Source: Clostridia bacterium (GTDB lineage: Bacteria > Bacillota > Clostridia > Oscillospirales > CAG-272). From it: a stretch of 64,000 nt of DNA. The notes under the pieces were generated by a model. The model saw only the letters and a program-made list of their open reading frames with translations, had not been told where the DNA came from and ran no database searches. The stretch's first letter is position 1, and the number at the start of each line of letters is the position of its first letter. The position numbers were made by a program, and so were the translations under genes. The stretch lies in NCBI GenBank assembly GCA_900767415.1, contig CAAFYZ010000052.1:1-64000 (forward strand), given 5' to 3'. Positions 1 through 8,700 of this stretch are shown piece by piece.

Positions 1-328
1 CAACATCATCTTTAGAAATGCCAATTTTGCCATGCTGTTTATAGTACAAGTTTGCCCGCAATGAGACATCGCTAAAAGTATCCAAAATAATTTCATCTGC
101 TACACCAATGGCTTTATACTCGGCATACTTTTCTGTCAATAAATATACAACTACCACCAAGCGAGTTAGTGGCATTCGCTTGCATAGCAAAAAATCAAAA
201 TCATTGCTACTGTAGGCAGTTGCTGCGATTTCTTCAACTTTCCGCCTACTTTTAATCATTTTTTGCTTTACTGCATCCTCAATGATAGATTGAAATTCTA
301 ATTGAGGAAGTAATGTTTCTAATATCAT
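1..328 (-). CDS. acyltransferase-like protein, GNAT_C/DUF5596 type (C-terminus outside window)
   Basis: The first 109 residues are visible and the reading frame runs off the window edge. The start ATG at 328 follows a strong GGAGG ribosome site. The segment has a positively charged helix, then PLTRLVVVVYLL, then a motif close to YxxxGVxDEIILDTFSDVxL...YYKQHGKIGI. That pattern is what I recall from bacterial acyltransferase-domain proteins with a GNAT_C/DUF5596 region (RGIPEEVLxxTLxDL...HGxxGL). The assignment is from memory of the family and the catalytic part is not visible. A 14-codon leader peptide precedes it, which suggests inducible expression. It could be ICE cargo or chromosomal. Confidence 0.5.
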   Translation of the reverse strand, partial: MILETLLPQLEFQSIIEDAVKQKMIKSRRKVEEIAATAYSSNDFDFLLCKRMPLTRLVVVVYLLTEKYAEYKAIGVADEIILDTFSDVSLRANLYYKQHGKIGISKDDV

Positions 329-358
329 CTTGTATCCTCCATAATTAGTTTTTGAGGA

Positions 359-403
359 TTATTTACCGTGTTTCCTCCACACACCCAAATTATTATTTTT
401 CAT
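359..403 (-). CDS. 14-residue leader peptide upstream of the acyltransferase-like gene
   Basis: A short frame (MKNNNLGVWRKHGK) starts at an ATG behind a GGGGTGG ribosome-site-like stretch and ends 31 bases before the downstream gene start. It lies in a roughly 180-base 5' region between a good promoter and the gene. Its position, size and separate ribosome site fit a translational or transcriptional attenuation leader. There is no homology evidence, and it could be a chance frame. Confidence 0.35.
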   Translation of the reverse strand: MKNNNLGVWRKHGK

Positions 404-508
404 AATGAACCACCCCTTTCATAGTTGTATTTATTACAACGTCATAGACGATGAATATCAAAAATTCAGGCTGATTACCAGTTCGTCCAGTTCCGATTTG
501 TTAAAACA

Positions 509-537
509 ATTATACCATTTTATACGTCAAAAATCAA
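509..537 (-). promoter_or_regulatory. leftward promoter for leader peptide and acyltransferase-like gene
   Basis: On the minus strand TTGATT is followed by a 17-base spacer and TATAAT. The predicted transcript has a long leader containing the 14-codon frame and small hairpins. Confidence 0.6.
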
Positions 538-606
538 CGGCTTGACAGGTTGTAAAACGGAAACGCTTTTATGTTCAAACTCGCAAGGATTTTGCGACGT
601 TAGCAA

Positions 607-672
607 TTAGGCGTGGCTTGTCTTGATACAAGTCGGCTCGGCTGCGCCTCGCCGAAGACAAGTCACGCCTAA
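607..672. repeat. long hairpin, 18-bp arms (17/18 paired)
   Basis: Positions 607-624 and 655-672 are inverted copies with one mismatch (TTAGGCGTG.CTTGTCTT), and a smaller GC-rich inner stem lies between them. There is no U-run, so it is not an ordinary terminator. It stands in gene-free DNA upstream of the relaxase operon and could belong to an origin of transfer or a single-strand origin. That role is inference. Confidence 0.6.
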
Positions 673-694
673 ACTTAACCGAACCGACCGAAAT

Positions 695-783
695 AACGGA
701 AAACGGAAGCGTAACGAAAGCGGTGTTCGCCGCTAACCCGCTTGGCGAATCACCGCTATTCTTCGTTTACGACATTTTCCGTT
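695..783. repeat. 89-base imperfect hairpin followed by a T-run
   Basis: Several arms pair in order: AACGGAAAA with TTTTCCGTT, the CGTAACGAA region with TTCGTTTACG, AGCGGTG with CACCGCT, and TCGCC with GGCGA. It is followed by TTTTTTG. It may be a large terminator separating leftward and rightward units, or a DNA structure used in ICE transfer. The rest of 404-815 holds no gene I can support apart from this hairpin, its neighbour and the leftward promoter. Confidence 0.55.
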
Positions 784-815
784 TTTTGTCCGTATTTTGA
801 GGTGCGGATTTTCGC

Positions 816-956
816 TTAATTACTTTTGCGCATTTGGCTTATCACTTCTTTGCTCACTTCGCCCATATAGCAGCCTTCGTCCCAACATATAAAATCGTCG
901 AACAACAGAAGTTTTTTATTTTCAAGCCCGATGGGAGCGGCGATATCGTCGTCCAT
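816..956 (-). pseudogene. small or truncated unrecognised reading frame
   Basis: A 46-codon frame (contains LLLFDDFICWDEGCYMGEVSK) ends in TAA. It stays open further upstream (GLPQFFISDIM before the ATG) until it runs into the rightward sigma-factor remnant. No ribosome site is obvious. It may be the C-terminal piece of a gene cut by a rearrangement. I do not recognise the family. Confidence 0.3.
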
Positions 957-966
957 AATGTCGGAT

Positions 967-1062
967 ATGAAAAACTGCGGTAATCCGCGAGGCGTGAGTT
1001 ATCAGGCGATACAAAACCGAATGGCGAAGATTTTGAAAAAACTTAAAACTTTTTTGGATTAA
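967..1062 (+). pseudogene. C-terminal remnant of a sigma-70-like regulator
   Basis: The 31 codons contain SYQAIQNRMAKILKKLKTF and then stop, which resembles the last helix of sigma region 4 proteins carried by Clostridial ICEs. The N-terminal part is missing and the upstream DNA belongs to an oppositely oriented frame, so this looks like a deletion scar. A full-length relative starts at 1140. Confidence 0.4.
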
Positions 1063-1139
1063 GGGGGTTGTGATAATCGTTTCCCGCTCCTTAAAAGCGC
1101 AAGGCATAAACCTTGACGCTTTTAGGAGGTATTAAGGAA

Positions 1140-1550
1140 ATGGCAAAAATCAACTACACCTTTGCAGACGGACATACGGAAGAAATCGAAGTAACGGACG
1201 AATTTGCACTACAATACGAACTGTTGGAGGACGAGCGAAAACGGCAGGAAGAACGGGAAAAGAAACGCCGTAAGCGCAGACTGTCTTACGAGGGTTTGGC
1301 GGATAACGGTTATGAATTTGAAGATAAAACCTGCCCGAATCCGTTGGAGCAGCTCATAGAACAGGAGAACGAGCAATACAGCCTTATTTCCCTATCGGAT
1401 TTCCTTACGGACAGGCAAAAACAAATCATGCGACTTTACTACGATGTGGGAATGTCTAAAACGGAAATCGCAAAAGTTCTGAACATTACAAAAGTTGCTG
1501 TTCAGCACCATCTGGAGAACGCCGTCAAAAAAATTTTGAAGAATTTTTGA
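1140..1550 (+). CDS. sigma-70 region 4-like HTH regulator of the ICE
   Basis: This 136-residue protein starts at MAKINYTF behind AGGAGG. The first half is charged and helical (ERKRQEEREKKRRKRR). The C-terminal 45 residues are a region-4 helix-turn-helix: LTDRQKQIMRLYY, then MSKTEIAKVLNITKVAVQHHL. Such small sigma-like proteins sit upstream of transfer genes in many Clostridial ICEs and are thought to control them. An upstream in-frame ATG at 1113 lacks a good ribosome site. It probably acts in the cytoplasm as a transcription factor for the element. Confidence 0.7.
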   Translation: MAKINYTFADGHTEEIEVTDEFALQYELLEDERKRQEEREKKRRKRRLSYEGLADNGYEFEDKTCPNPLEQLIEQENEQYSLISLSDFLTDRQKQIMRLYYDVGMSKTEIAKVLNITKVAVQHHLENAVKKILKNF

Positions 1551-1642
1551 GAAAAACAATAAAAGTGGTTTACTTTTTACCCCCGCTTATTCCCCGATAG
1601 GTGTAGGGATAAAATTTTCAACCGAACAGGAGGACAAAACAA

Positions 1643-1879
1643 ATGTTAGTCAGAAAAGAAAAACTCAAACGCTTTTTGGAAACAAAAAACCTATCCAAAG
1701 AGAAATTCGCCGCCATTCTCGACGTCGAGACTACCGAAGTAGAAAAAATGTTGAACGGCGAACCCGTCGGTTTACATACGTCACGCAGATTTATTCGCTT
1801 TTTCAAAGCCGAAGTTGCGCAACATTATATCGACTGGAAAGCAATGAACATAGAAAACCCGTTGGAGGATAAAAAATGA
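1643..1879 (+). CDS. small HTH protein (XRE-like)
   Basis: Seventy-eight residues with AGGAGG upstream. Residues 1-45 (LKRFLETKNLSKEKFAAILDVETTEVEKMLNG) look like a single helix-turn-helix of the XRE/bacteriophage-repressor type. Its stop overlaps the next start by 4 bases (ATGA), so it is probably co-translated with the mobilisation accessory gene. A likely role is regulation of the relaxase operon. No specific family is assigned. Confidence 0.6.
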   Translation: MLVRKEKLKRFLETKNLSKEKFAAILDVETTEVEKMLNGEPVGLHTSRRFIRFFKAEVAQHYIDWKAMNIENPLEDKK

Positions 1880-2346
1880 AAAATTTTGAAGTACAGCACA
1901 CGCTGCGCCTTTACGACACCGAACTCGTGTCTGCAATCGGTAAAATGCACGAAAAACACAGCAAACGATTCCGCAACAAAAACGAATTTCTCACAGAACT
2001 CGTTAAACTCGGTTTGTTAGAAATGCAAAAGCAGGAAAACGTAAAACCTGTCGAACACCCCTCTGTGGTTGACGACGGACCGAAGCCCGAATGCGCCGAT
2101 ACCTTGCGGGAAATTTACGAAATTCTGGACGCCGTTTCAAAATACATATACACGCAATTCAAATCGCTTTACGTCAATCAGCGCGTGGTGGAACGTCTTA
2201 TGTCGTCCGTTTACAAGCAACTGCAAGAAATGCACCGAGAAGAAACGGCAACCATCCGTAACGCCGACGCGGGCTTTTACGACGATTTACCCGAACGATT
2301 TGAGAAGATAATCGTTAATCTAAAAAACACCTACGGGCTTAAATGA
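1876..2346 (+). CDS. relaxosome accessory protein (RHH-like N-terminus)
   Basis: 156 residues. The N-terminus (VQHTLRLYDTELVSAIGKMHEKH...NEFLTELVKLGL) resembles a ribbon-helix-helix fold: a beta strand, then two helices with FLTELVKLGL. The C-terminal part is helical and may form a coiled coil. It lies between an HTH gene and the relaxase, overlapping both by 4 bases. MobC-type nicking accessory proteins occupy this position in mobilisation operons. The role is inferred from fold and context. Confidence 0.55.
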   Translation: MKNFEVQHTLRLYDTELVSAIGKMHEKHSKRFRNKNEFLTELVKLGLLEMQKQENVKPVEHPSVVDDGPKPECADTLREIYEILDAVSKYIYTQFKSLYVNQRVVERLMSSVYKQLQEMHREETATIRNADAGFYDDLPERFEKIIVNLKNTYGLK

Positions 2347-3569
2347 GTTCGCCGAACGTAGTCTGTCAGATTTATTTTTTAGACAACGAACAAGCCCTTG
2401 CGAAGAATCCGCTCCGCGAAGAAAAATACGGCGCGAAACGGCGATTTTATTCGTGCAAGAACTCTAAATATAATTACGTGGACTACGTTCAGGACGGCTC
2501 GAAAAAACCGCTCGATTACGTGGACTATTCGGGTAATTCCGAAAAAAGCACGGGAGTGTTTAATGCTGACGGACTACTTACGAAAGAACAGCGGAAAAGC
2601 ATAAAAAAGGCTTTAAGCGAAACAAAAAGCGTAATTTGGCACGGGTTTATGTCGTTTACCGAAGAATTCGGAAATCTGTATTGCAACGATTACGAATCCG
2701 CCTACCGAATGATGAAAACGGAATTCCCGCGGTTTTTGAAATCTGCAGGGCTTGATCCGAAAAACGTAATTTGGTATGCGGGACTACACGAAAATACGGA
2801 TAACAGACACATACACTTTTCGTTTTTTGAAAAAGAGCCTATGAAATACCGTGCTCGAAGTAATAATCGACATTTTTCTAACGGGAAATTGCCTTATTAC
2901 AGCATAGAGCAGTTCAAATTGCGCGCAGAACAAAAACTTACGGATTCGACGGCGCAACTGAAACTTGCCCGAAAGCAACTTACGGAATCGACGAAGAACG
3001 TGTTGTTTTCGGCGCAAAGCCCGCTACGCTACAACCGCGAAATACAGACGCTTATGCTTCGACTGCTTGAAACGTTACCCGCTACGGGAAGATTATCATA
3101 CGACAGCAAAAATATCGAGCCGTTCAGACCGCAGATACAAGAGATAATCAACTGTGTAATCCGTTCGGACAGGAATACTTACGAATCCTACGTAAATTTT
3201 TGCCGTGTTATATCCGACAAAGACAAAGATACGATGCGCATACTCTCGAATCTGAAAATCAAACCCGAACAATGGGACAGGTTTCTCATATCGGACAAAT
3301 ATATGGACGATTTATACCGTAGGCTCGGCAATCAGGTTCTCAACTCTCTTCGTGTGTATAAAGGCAAGTTAAAACCAGCGAAATCCCGTCTTGCAAACAA
3401 GCGTATCCGTCGAGGCGTCCGCACGGGGCTTATCGCCTATTGCGCTAAACTTAACGCCATAATCGAACACGAAGCGCAAGAAGCGTTTGAAGAGTATTAC
3501 GAGAAAATTCGCGAACGTGACACCGAAAACGAAATCATAAAGGAGGAAATGCTATACGAAATCGAATAA
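2343..3569 (+). CDS. relaxase, MobP2/MobL family
   Basis: 408 residues. A three-histidine-like metal motif (GLHENTDNRHIHFSFFEKEP, about residues 145-164) is the hallmark of HUH relaxases. The N-terminus (VVCQIYFL...RRFYSC, then KYNYVDYVQ) matches what I recall of MobP2/MobL relaxases of Bacillota. This class nicks the origin of transfer and leads the strand into the recipient. The C-terminal half is helical and basic. It starts at an ATGA overlap with its accessory gene and is followed by the coupling ATPase. Confidence 0.75.
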   Translation: MSSPNVVCQIYFLDNEQALAKNPLREEKYGAKRRFYSCKNSKYNYVDYVQDGSKKPLDYVDYSGNSEKSTGVFNADGLLTKEQRKSIKKALSETKSVIWHGFMSFTEEFGNLYCNDYESAYRMMKTEFPRFLKSAGLDPKNVIWYAGLHENTDNRHIHFSFFEKEPMKYRARSNNRHFSNGKLPYYSIEQFKLRAEQKLTDSTAQLKLARKQLTESTKNVLFSAQSPLRYNREIQTLMLRLLETLPATGRLSYDSKNIEPFRPQIQEIINCVIRSDRNTYESYVNFCRVISDKDKDTMRILSNLKIKPEQWDRFLISDKYMDDLYRRLGNQVLNSLRVYKGKLKPAKSRLANKRIRRGVRTGLIAYCAKLNAIIEHEAQEAFEEYYEKIRERDTENEIIKEEMLYEIE

Positions 3570-3603
3570 GAAAATTCTCGTTATATGCGGAATAATCGTT
3601 CTG

Positions 3604-5772
3604 TTGTGTTATCTATTCGGCTTTGTGCTTAATTGTTTTATCTCACACGGTTTTGTGTTCCGATTCGATATAAGACTGCTGTTTAACGGCAGGACGTTTC
3701 TTTATACGGGGCTTTTGTGCCTTGTAGCATTACTTATTGTTTTGTTCTACTACTATAAGCATTTTTGGCTGTTTAACAGTAAAAACGTTATGCGCGGAAA
3801 CAAAGGAGATAAACGAATCGACGTCAATCTCGAACAAGCGAGATTCCAGACGGAAAAAGAGATAAACGAAAATTTTACGAGAATGGAATACGGCGAATTG
3901 TCCGAAAAAGAAATCGTCGGTATTCCCATAAAAATTCAACAGGAGAAAGAAAAATTATATGTCAATTTCGCCCCGAACGCCCATACACTCATCATCGGAA
4001 CAACCGGTTCCGGTAAGACCACAACCTTTATCAATCCCACGGTGCAGGTACTGTCCCGGAGCAAATCCAAACCGTCCATGCTGTTGTCGGATCCGAAGGG
4101 AGAATTGTACGCTCTGCATGCAAAATCCTTACGAGATAAAGGCTATGAAGTCAAAGTGCTCGATTTAAGGAATCCGTTCAACAGTATAAAGTGGAATCCG
4201 CTCGAACGCCCGTTTTTAATGTATCAAAGAATGTTGCATTTAGAGAATGAAATTACGGTTGACGAGGAACACGGAACGTATATTTTCGACGGACACGCTT
4301 ACAACGAACCCGACGAACTCGATTCTGCCGTGCAAGTCAAAAAACAGCAAATATATGATCAGGTTTACGAGGATTTGCACGATATGATTACAGTTCTATG
4401 TCCTATAACGAATAAAAACGAACCTATCTGGGAAAGCGGCGCAAAGAATTTTATTCTGGCAATCGCCATAGCAATGCTTGAAGATTCGGCTAATCCCGAA
4501 CTCGGTATGACGGTAGATAAATTCAATTTTTACAATCTTACGAAAATAGCCACGAATACCGAAAACGATTGCGAGGAACTGATACGTTATTTTCAAGGTC
4601 GCGGCGATTTATCGAAAGCGTTGTCTCTTTCCAAACAGGTACTCGATTCGGCGGAAAAAACACGCGGTTCGTATCTGTCAACTATGTTCGATAAACTCAA
4701 TATGTTTGCGGACCTTTCGCTATGCTCTTTGACGTCGGCAAACGAAATAACCTTTGCGGACATGGCTGAAAAACCGATTGCGTTGTTTTTGCAAATTCCC
4801 GACGAAAAGGAAACGAGACATACGCTTGCGGCAATGGTAATGTTACAGGCGTATAAAGAACTCGTAGCAAAAGCAAGCGAATATGACAATCTTTCTTTAC
4901 CGCGAAGCGTGTATTTTCTTATGGACGAATTCGGAAATTTACCCGCCGTTCATAAACTCGAACAAATGGTAACGGTAGGACGAAGCCGTAATATCTGGCT
5001 GTGCCTTGTAATTCAGTCTTACGCCCAACTTGCGAAAGTTTACGACGAGAAGTCTGCCGACATTATCCGAAGTAACTGCAATATTCAGATTTTCATAGGC
5101 ACGTCTGATCCCAAAACCATCGAAGAATACTCGAAACGCTGCGGAAACTATACCGTTATAACTCGTAACGTCGGATACAACACGGTGAAAGCGGACGATA
5201 TAAACAGCAACGCTTCCATAAAAGAGCGTCCGCTTATTTATCCGTCTGAACTCGCACAACTCAATCGTCCCGGAAATATGGGGAACGCCGTCGTTACCGT
5301 ATTCGGATATATGCCCGTAATGAGTAAATATACTCCGAGTTACTCTTGTTCGGTTTATACTCTTGAAAAAACAACGCAAAGACTGAACGTCGGCAGATAT
5401 TTCGACGAAGGCAAAGTTTTTTACAATATGAAACGGCGTAACGAAATCGTCATACCAAAACGCCCGCCGAGACGACCTGCGGGAAACGGCGGTATGAATA
5501 TCGTTCGGCAAATGGACGGGGTGAAAGAATACGTTAAGGAGCAAATAGAACGTTCTTTCAATTCTGAAATCGTATCCGATGAAGAAAAAATCGAACTGCT
5601 GAACCTTATCGATAAGCAAGCCTTTTTACGAGCGAAATCCATACTCGAAGAGGCTGCAAAGCGCGCGACCGCGCTCAATCAGGATCACCTTATCGACACG
5701 TTTGAAAACTTATACAAAAAACTCAACTGGCTCCAACTCAATTATTCGGGTGGGGCTGCACGAAATCATTAA
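3604..5772 (+). CDS. type IV coupling protein, VirD4/TraG family
   Basis: About 722 residues. N-terminal membrane segments (about residues 1-14 and 33-50) precede a Walker A motif GTTGSGKTT (about 131-139) and a Walker B LMDEFGNLP (about 439-447). The C-terminal TraM-binding part (QSYAQLAKVYDEKSADIIRSNC) is typical. It links the relaxosome to the secretion channel. The start is uncertain: no ATG with a ribosome site exists in this frame, and an extra hydrophobic stretch (KILVICGIIVLL) lies upstream in frame. Translation may therefore start near 3550-3600 from a rare codon, or by coupling to the relaxase end. Confidence 0.85.
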   Translation: MCYLFGFVLNCFISHGFVFRFDIRLLFNGRTFLYTGLLCLVALLIVLFYYYKHFWLFNSKNVMRGNKGDKRIDVNLEQARFQTEKEINENFTRMEYGELSEKEIVGIPIKIQQEKEKLYVNFAPNAHTLIIGTTGSGKTTTFINPTVQVLSRSKSKPSMLLSDPKGELYALHAKSLRDKGYEVKVLDLRNPFNSIKWNPLERPFLMYQRMLHLENEITVDEEHGTYIFDGHAYNEPDELDSAVQVKKQQIYDQVYEDLHDMITVLCPITNKNEPIWESGAKNFILAIAIAMLEDSANPELGMTVDKFNFYNLTKIATNTENDCEELIRYFQGRGDLSKALSLSKQVLDSAEKTRGSYLSTMFDKLNMFADLSLCSLTSANEITFADMAEKPIALFLQIPDEKETRHTLAAMVMLQAYKELVAKASEYDNLSLPRSVYFLMDEFGNLPAVHKLEQMVTVGRSRNIWLCLVIQSYAQLAKVYDEKSADIIRSNCNIQIFIGTSDPKTIEEYSKRCGNYTVITRNVGYNTVKADDINSNASIKERPLIYPSELAQLNRPGNMGNAVVTVFGYMPVMSKYTPSYSCSVYTLEKTTQRLNVGRYFDEGKVFYNMKRRNEIVIPKRPPRRPAGNGGMNIVRQMDGVKEYVKEQIERSFNSEIVSDEEKIELLNLIDKQAFLRAKSILEEAAKRATALNQDHLIDTFENLYKKLNWLQLNYSGGAARNH

Positions 5773-5787
5773 ACAGGAGGATAAACC

Positions 5788-8700
5788 TTGAAAACAAAAA
5801 CAAGACGCAACACATTGAAAGGACTTTTGTTCTTTGTTCTGACGCTATCGGCATTGTTTTGCGCGCTTTTCGCGTCAACCGCTACCACCGCATCGGCGGC
5901 TACATACACTTCGCCGACTCTCACGACCAGCGGTTCCTATGACGTGGGCAACGGTTCCGTCAGCGGATATATGGATAAATACCGAATCTATATGCACGCT
6001 TCGTCTGTCAACGGCAGTACGGGAACGGCGTATAACGACAGGGTACTAAACTGGAATTACGTCTATATAAAAATCGACGTAACGGACATCAATTCGCACA
6101 TTTCTTTCAGATTGACAAGAAACGGTTCCACCTATTCAAGTCGTTCGCTTTCCGGCAAAGAAGATATGACGCTCTATTCCGGTTCATTGCCCGACGGCGA
6201 ATACGTTTTGACCTATAAAGGCAAACACAACACGTTTCTTTGGGCAACCGCCGAGTACACCTATACGTATAGGTTTGTAATCGATAAAACCGGACCGTCT
6301 TACACTTTGAAAGCAGGAACGACATCAGTAAGTAGCGGCACATATACGAATAAACAAATCACTTATTCCGTTACAGACTACAAACCGTGGCGTATTCTCT
6401 ATAAATCTCCCGCTGCTTCGAGTTATTCGTCGTCCTACAACACTACCTATACCGTCGGCGCAACCTCTTACAATAACGGCTGGTGGTATTTCTACGCGGA
6501 GGATTATTACGACAACTATAACGAAACCGTTAGAATTTATCTCGACACGATTGCTCCCGTAGGCAAGGTTGTCAATTCTGCCGGCTATACCGTCCAAAAC
6601 GGCGAGTACACGAATAAGCCTGTCAGATATACTGCTACCGATACGGGCGGTGTTTCATATTATCAGGTAAAAAAGCCCGGCTCTTCGTCTTGGACGTCTT
6701 ATTCGTCCGGCACTACGCTCTCGGACTCCTACGGCTGGTACGCTTTCCGTTGCGTTGACAAAGCCGGCAACTATTCCGAAGAATACAAGGTGTATTACGA
6801 CGCGATACTGCCTGTCGGCACTCTTTACGGAGGAACGACGGCAATGAGCAGCGGTTCCTATACAAACGCAAGCTACGTCAAGTACGTGGCTACGGACTCT
6901 CATTCGGGAATAGCGAATTGCTACGTAAAAATGCCCGGCGCAAGTTACTATGCGGCATATTCGTCAGGCACGCAACTTGCAACCGAAGGCTCTTACTCTT
7001 TTTATTCTGTTGATAAATCGGGCAATCAGTCGGCTACCGTGTCTATTACTCTCGACAAAACAAAACCGACGGGCATTCTTTACGGCGGTTCTTCTGTAAT
7101 ACAGAACGGCGGAGCAACGAACGCAAGTTACATTAAATTCGTGCCTTATGACGTTATAGGTCTTTCGGCTACATACGTAAAGAAGCCGTCATTAACGTCT
7201 TATGTTTCCTATACGTCGGGAACTCAATTTACGGAAGAAGGCGTTTATTCGTTCTATTCGGTGGATAAAGCAGGAAATCAGTCTGTGACTTATACAATTA
7301 CCTTGAACAGACAAATTCCGTCCGCTATGCTTTACGTTGACGATAAGCCTATTGATAACAATGGCTACACAAACGGCGGACATATTAAATTCGTATGCAG
7401 CGAAACTTGTTACGTAAAAACTCCGGACGGAACTTCTTTCGTGTCCTACGCATCGGGAGCGGAATTTTACAAGTCGGGTAAATACGTGTTTTACGGTGTT
7501 GATCGTGCAGGCAACAGTACGGGATTTTATTCCGTCGTTATCGACCGCACTAAAAAACCGCTTACTCTTTCAAACCTTGCGGAAAACGTCACAACCGGAG
7601 ACGTCGTTATCACTTGGACGGATGGCAGTCCCGATGTTTACGCGCCCGTAAGAAGCGTAACCGTAAACGGCAAACCTTACGTAAAAGGTTCGACGATTTA
7701 TACCATCGACACAGGCGTATATAAAATTGTCTGCACCGACGCCGCAGGTAACGTATGGGAAACGGAATTCGTGTCCGAAAAACGCAACGTTTTAACCGAA
7801 ACGCTCCAAAAAGAATATTTTGAAGCCCCTGACGAAAAAGGAAATAATTACGCTTTTTCTTCTTACGATGCGGCGTTTGCCTTTGCAAAACTTCGTGAAA
7901 GAGGATTTGTTCGCACAGGTGTATGGAATAACGAAACGTGGGATACGGGTATCGCTATGGACGCAATCGACGCCGTTAACGCCGAAAACGGATCCTACTT
8001 TATCTATAAAAAGTCAGGCAGTCCCGACGAGGAAGTCGCTTACTTTACCGAAGCACGCTTAAACGAAGTCATTGCCGAATATGCCGCGATAGGCATTAAA
8101 GATTATTTCTTCTGGGAAAAAGAACCCGCAACCATCGCTGACGGCGAAAATTTGTTTGAATACTCAGACGCGAAAGTTATTCTCTCAAAATATATAGAAT
8201 TCGGCGGCAATATCGGCGTCTTGATAGACGGCGAAACTTTTGTAGGTTCGGTTTACGAAGGAGAAGGAAAACACGTCGCCACAGTATCGGATTCGTGGGG
8301 AAATTCCTGTGATTACGAAATTATCGTTATTCGCAGAGCGCCGAACATTCATTATGCGGTCGAAGACGGTTCGCCTAACCTTGTAACGTTCGACAGAACA
8401 TACTATTTCAAAGATGAAATTATTCTTTCGATCAGCGACGATTTCGACGAAATGGCTATGTTCAACGTTTATGACGAGAACGGCGTTCTACTCAGCAATC
8501 TCAATCTTTACGACACATTTACCCTTTCCGCAAGCGGATCGTATATGGTAGAAGCCGTCAACCATTTCGGGTTTTCGGAATCCTTTACCCTTGTTATTTC
8601 GCGCAATGCGCCGAAAATAGTTTTTACTGAAAACACGGACGGTAAAAAACTCGAAATTACCGTAACCGAAAGTGCGGACAAGGAATCAAATATTCAGACG

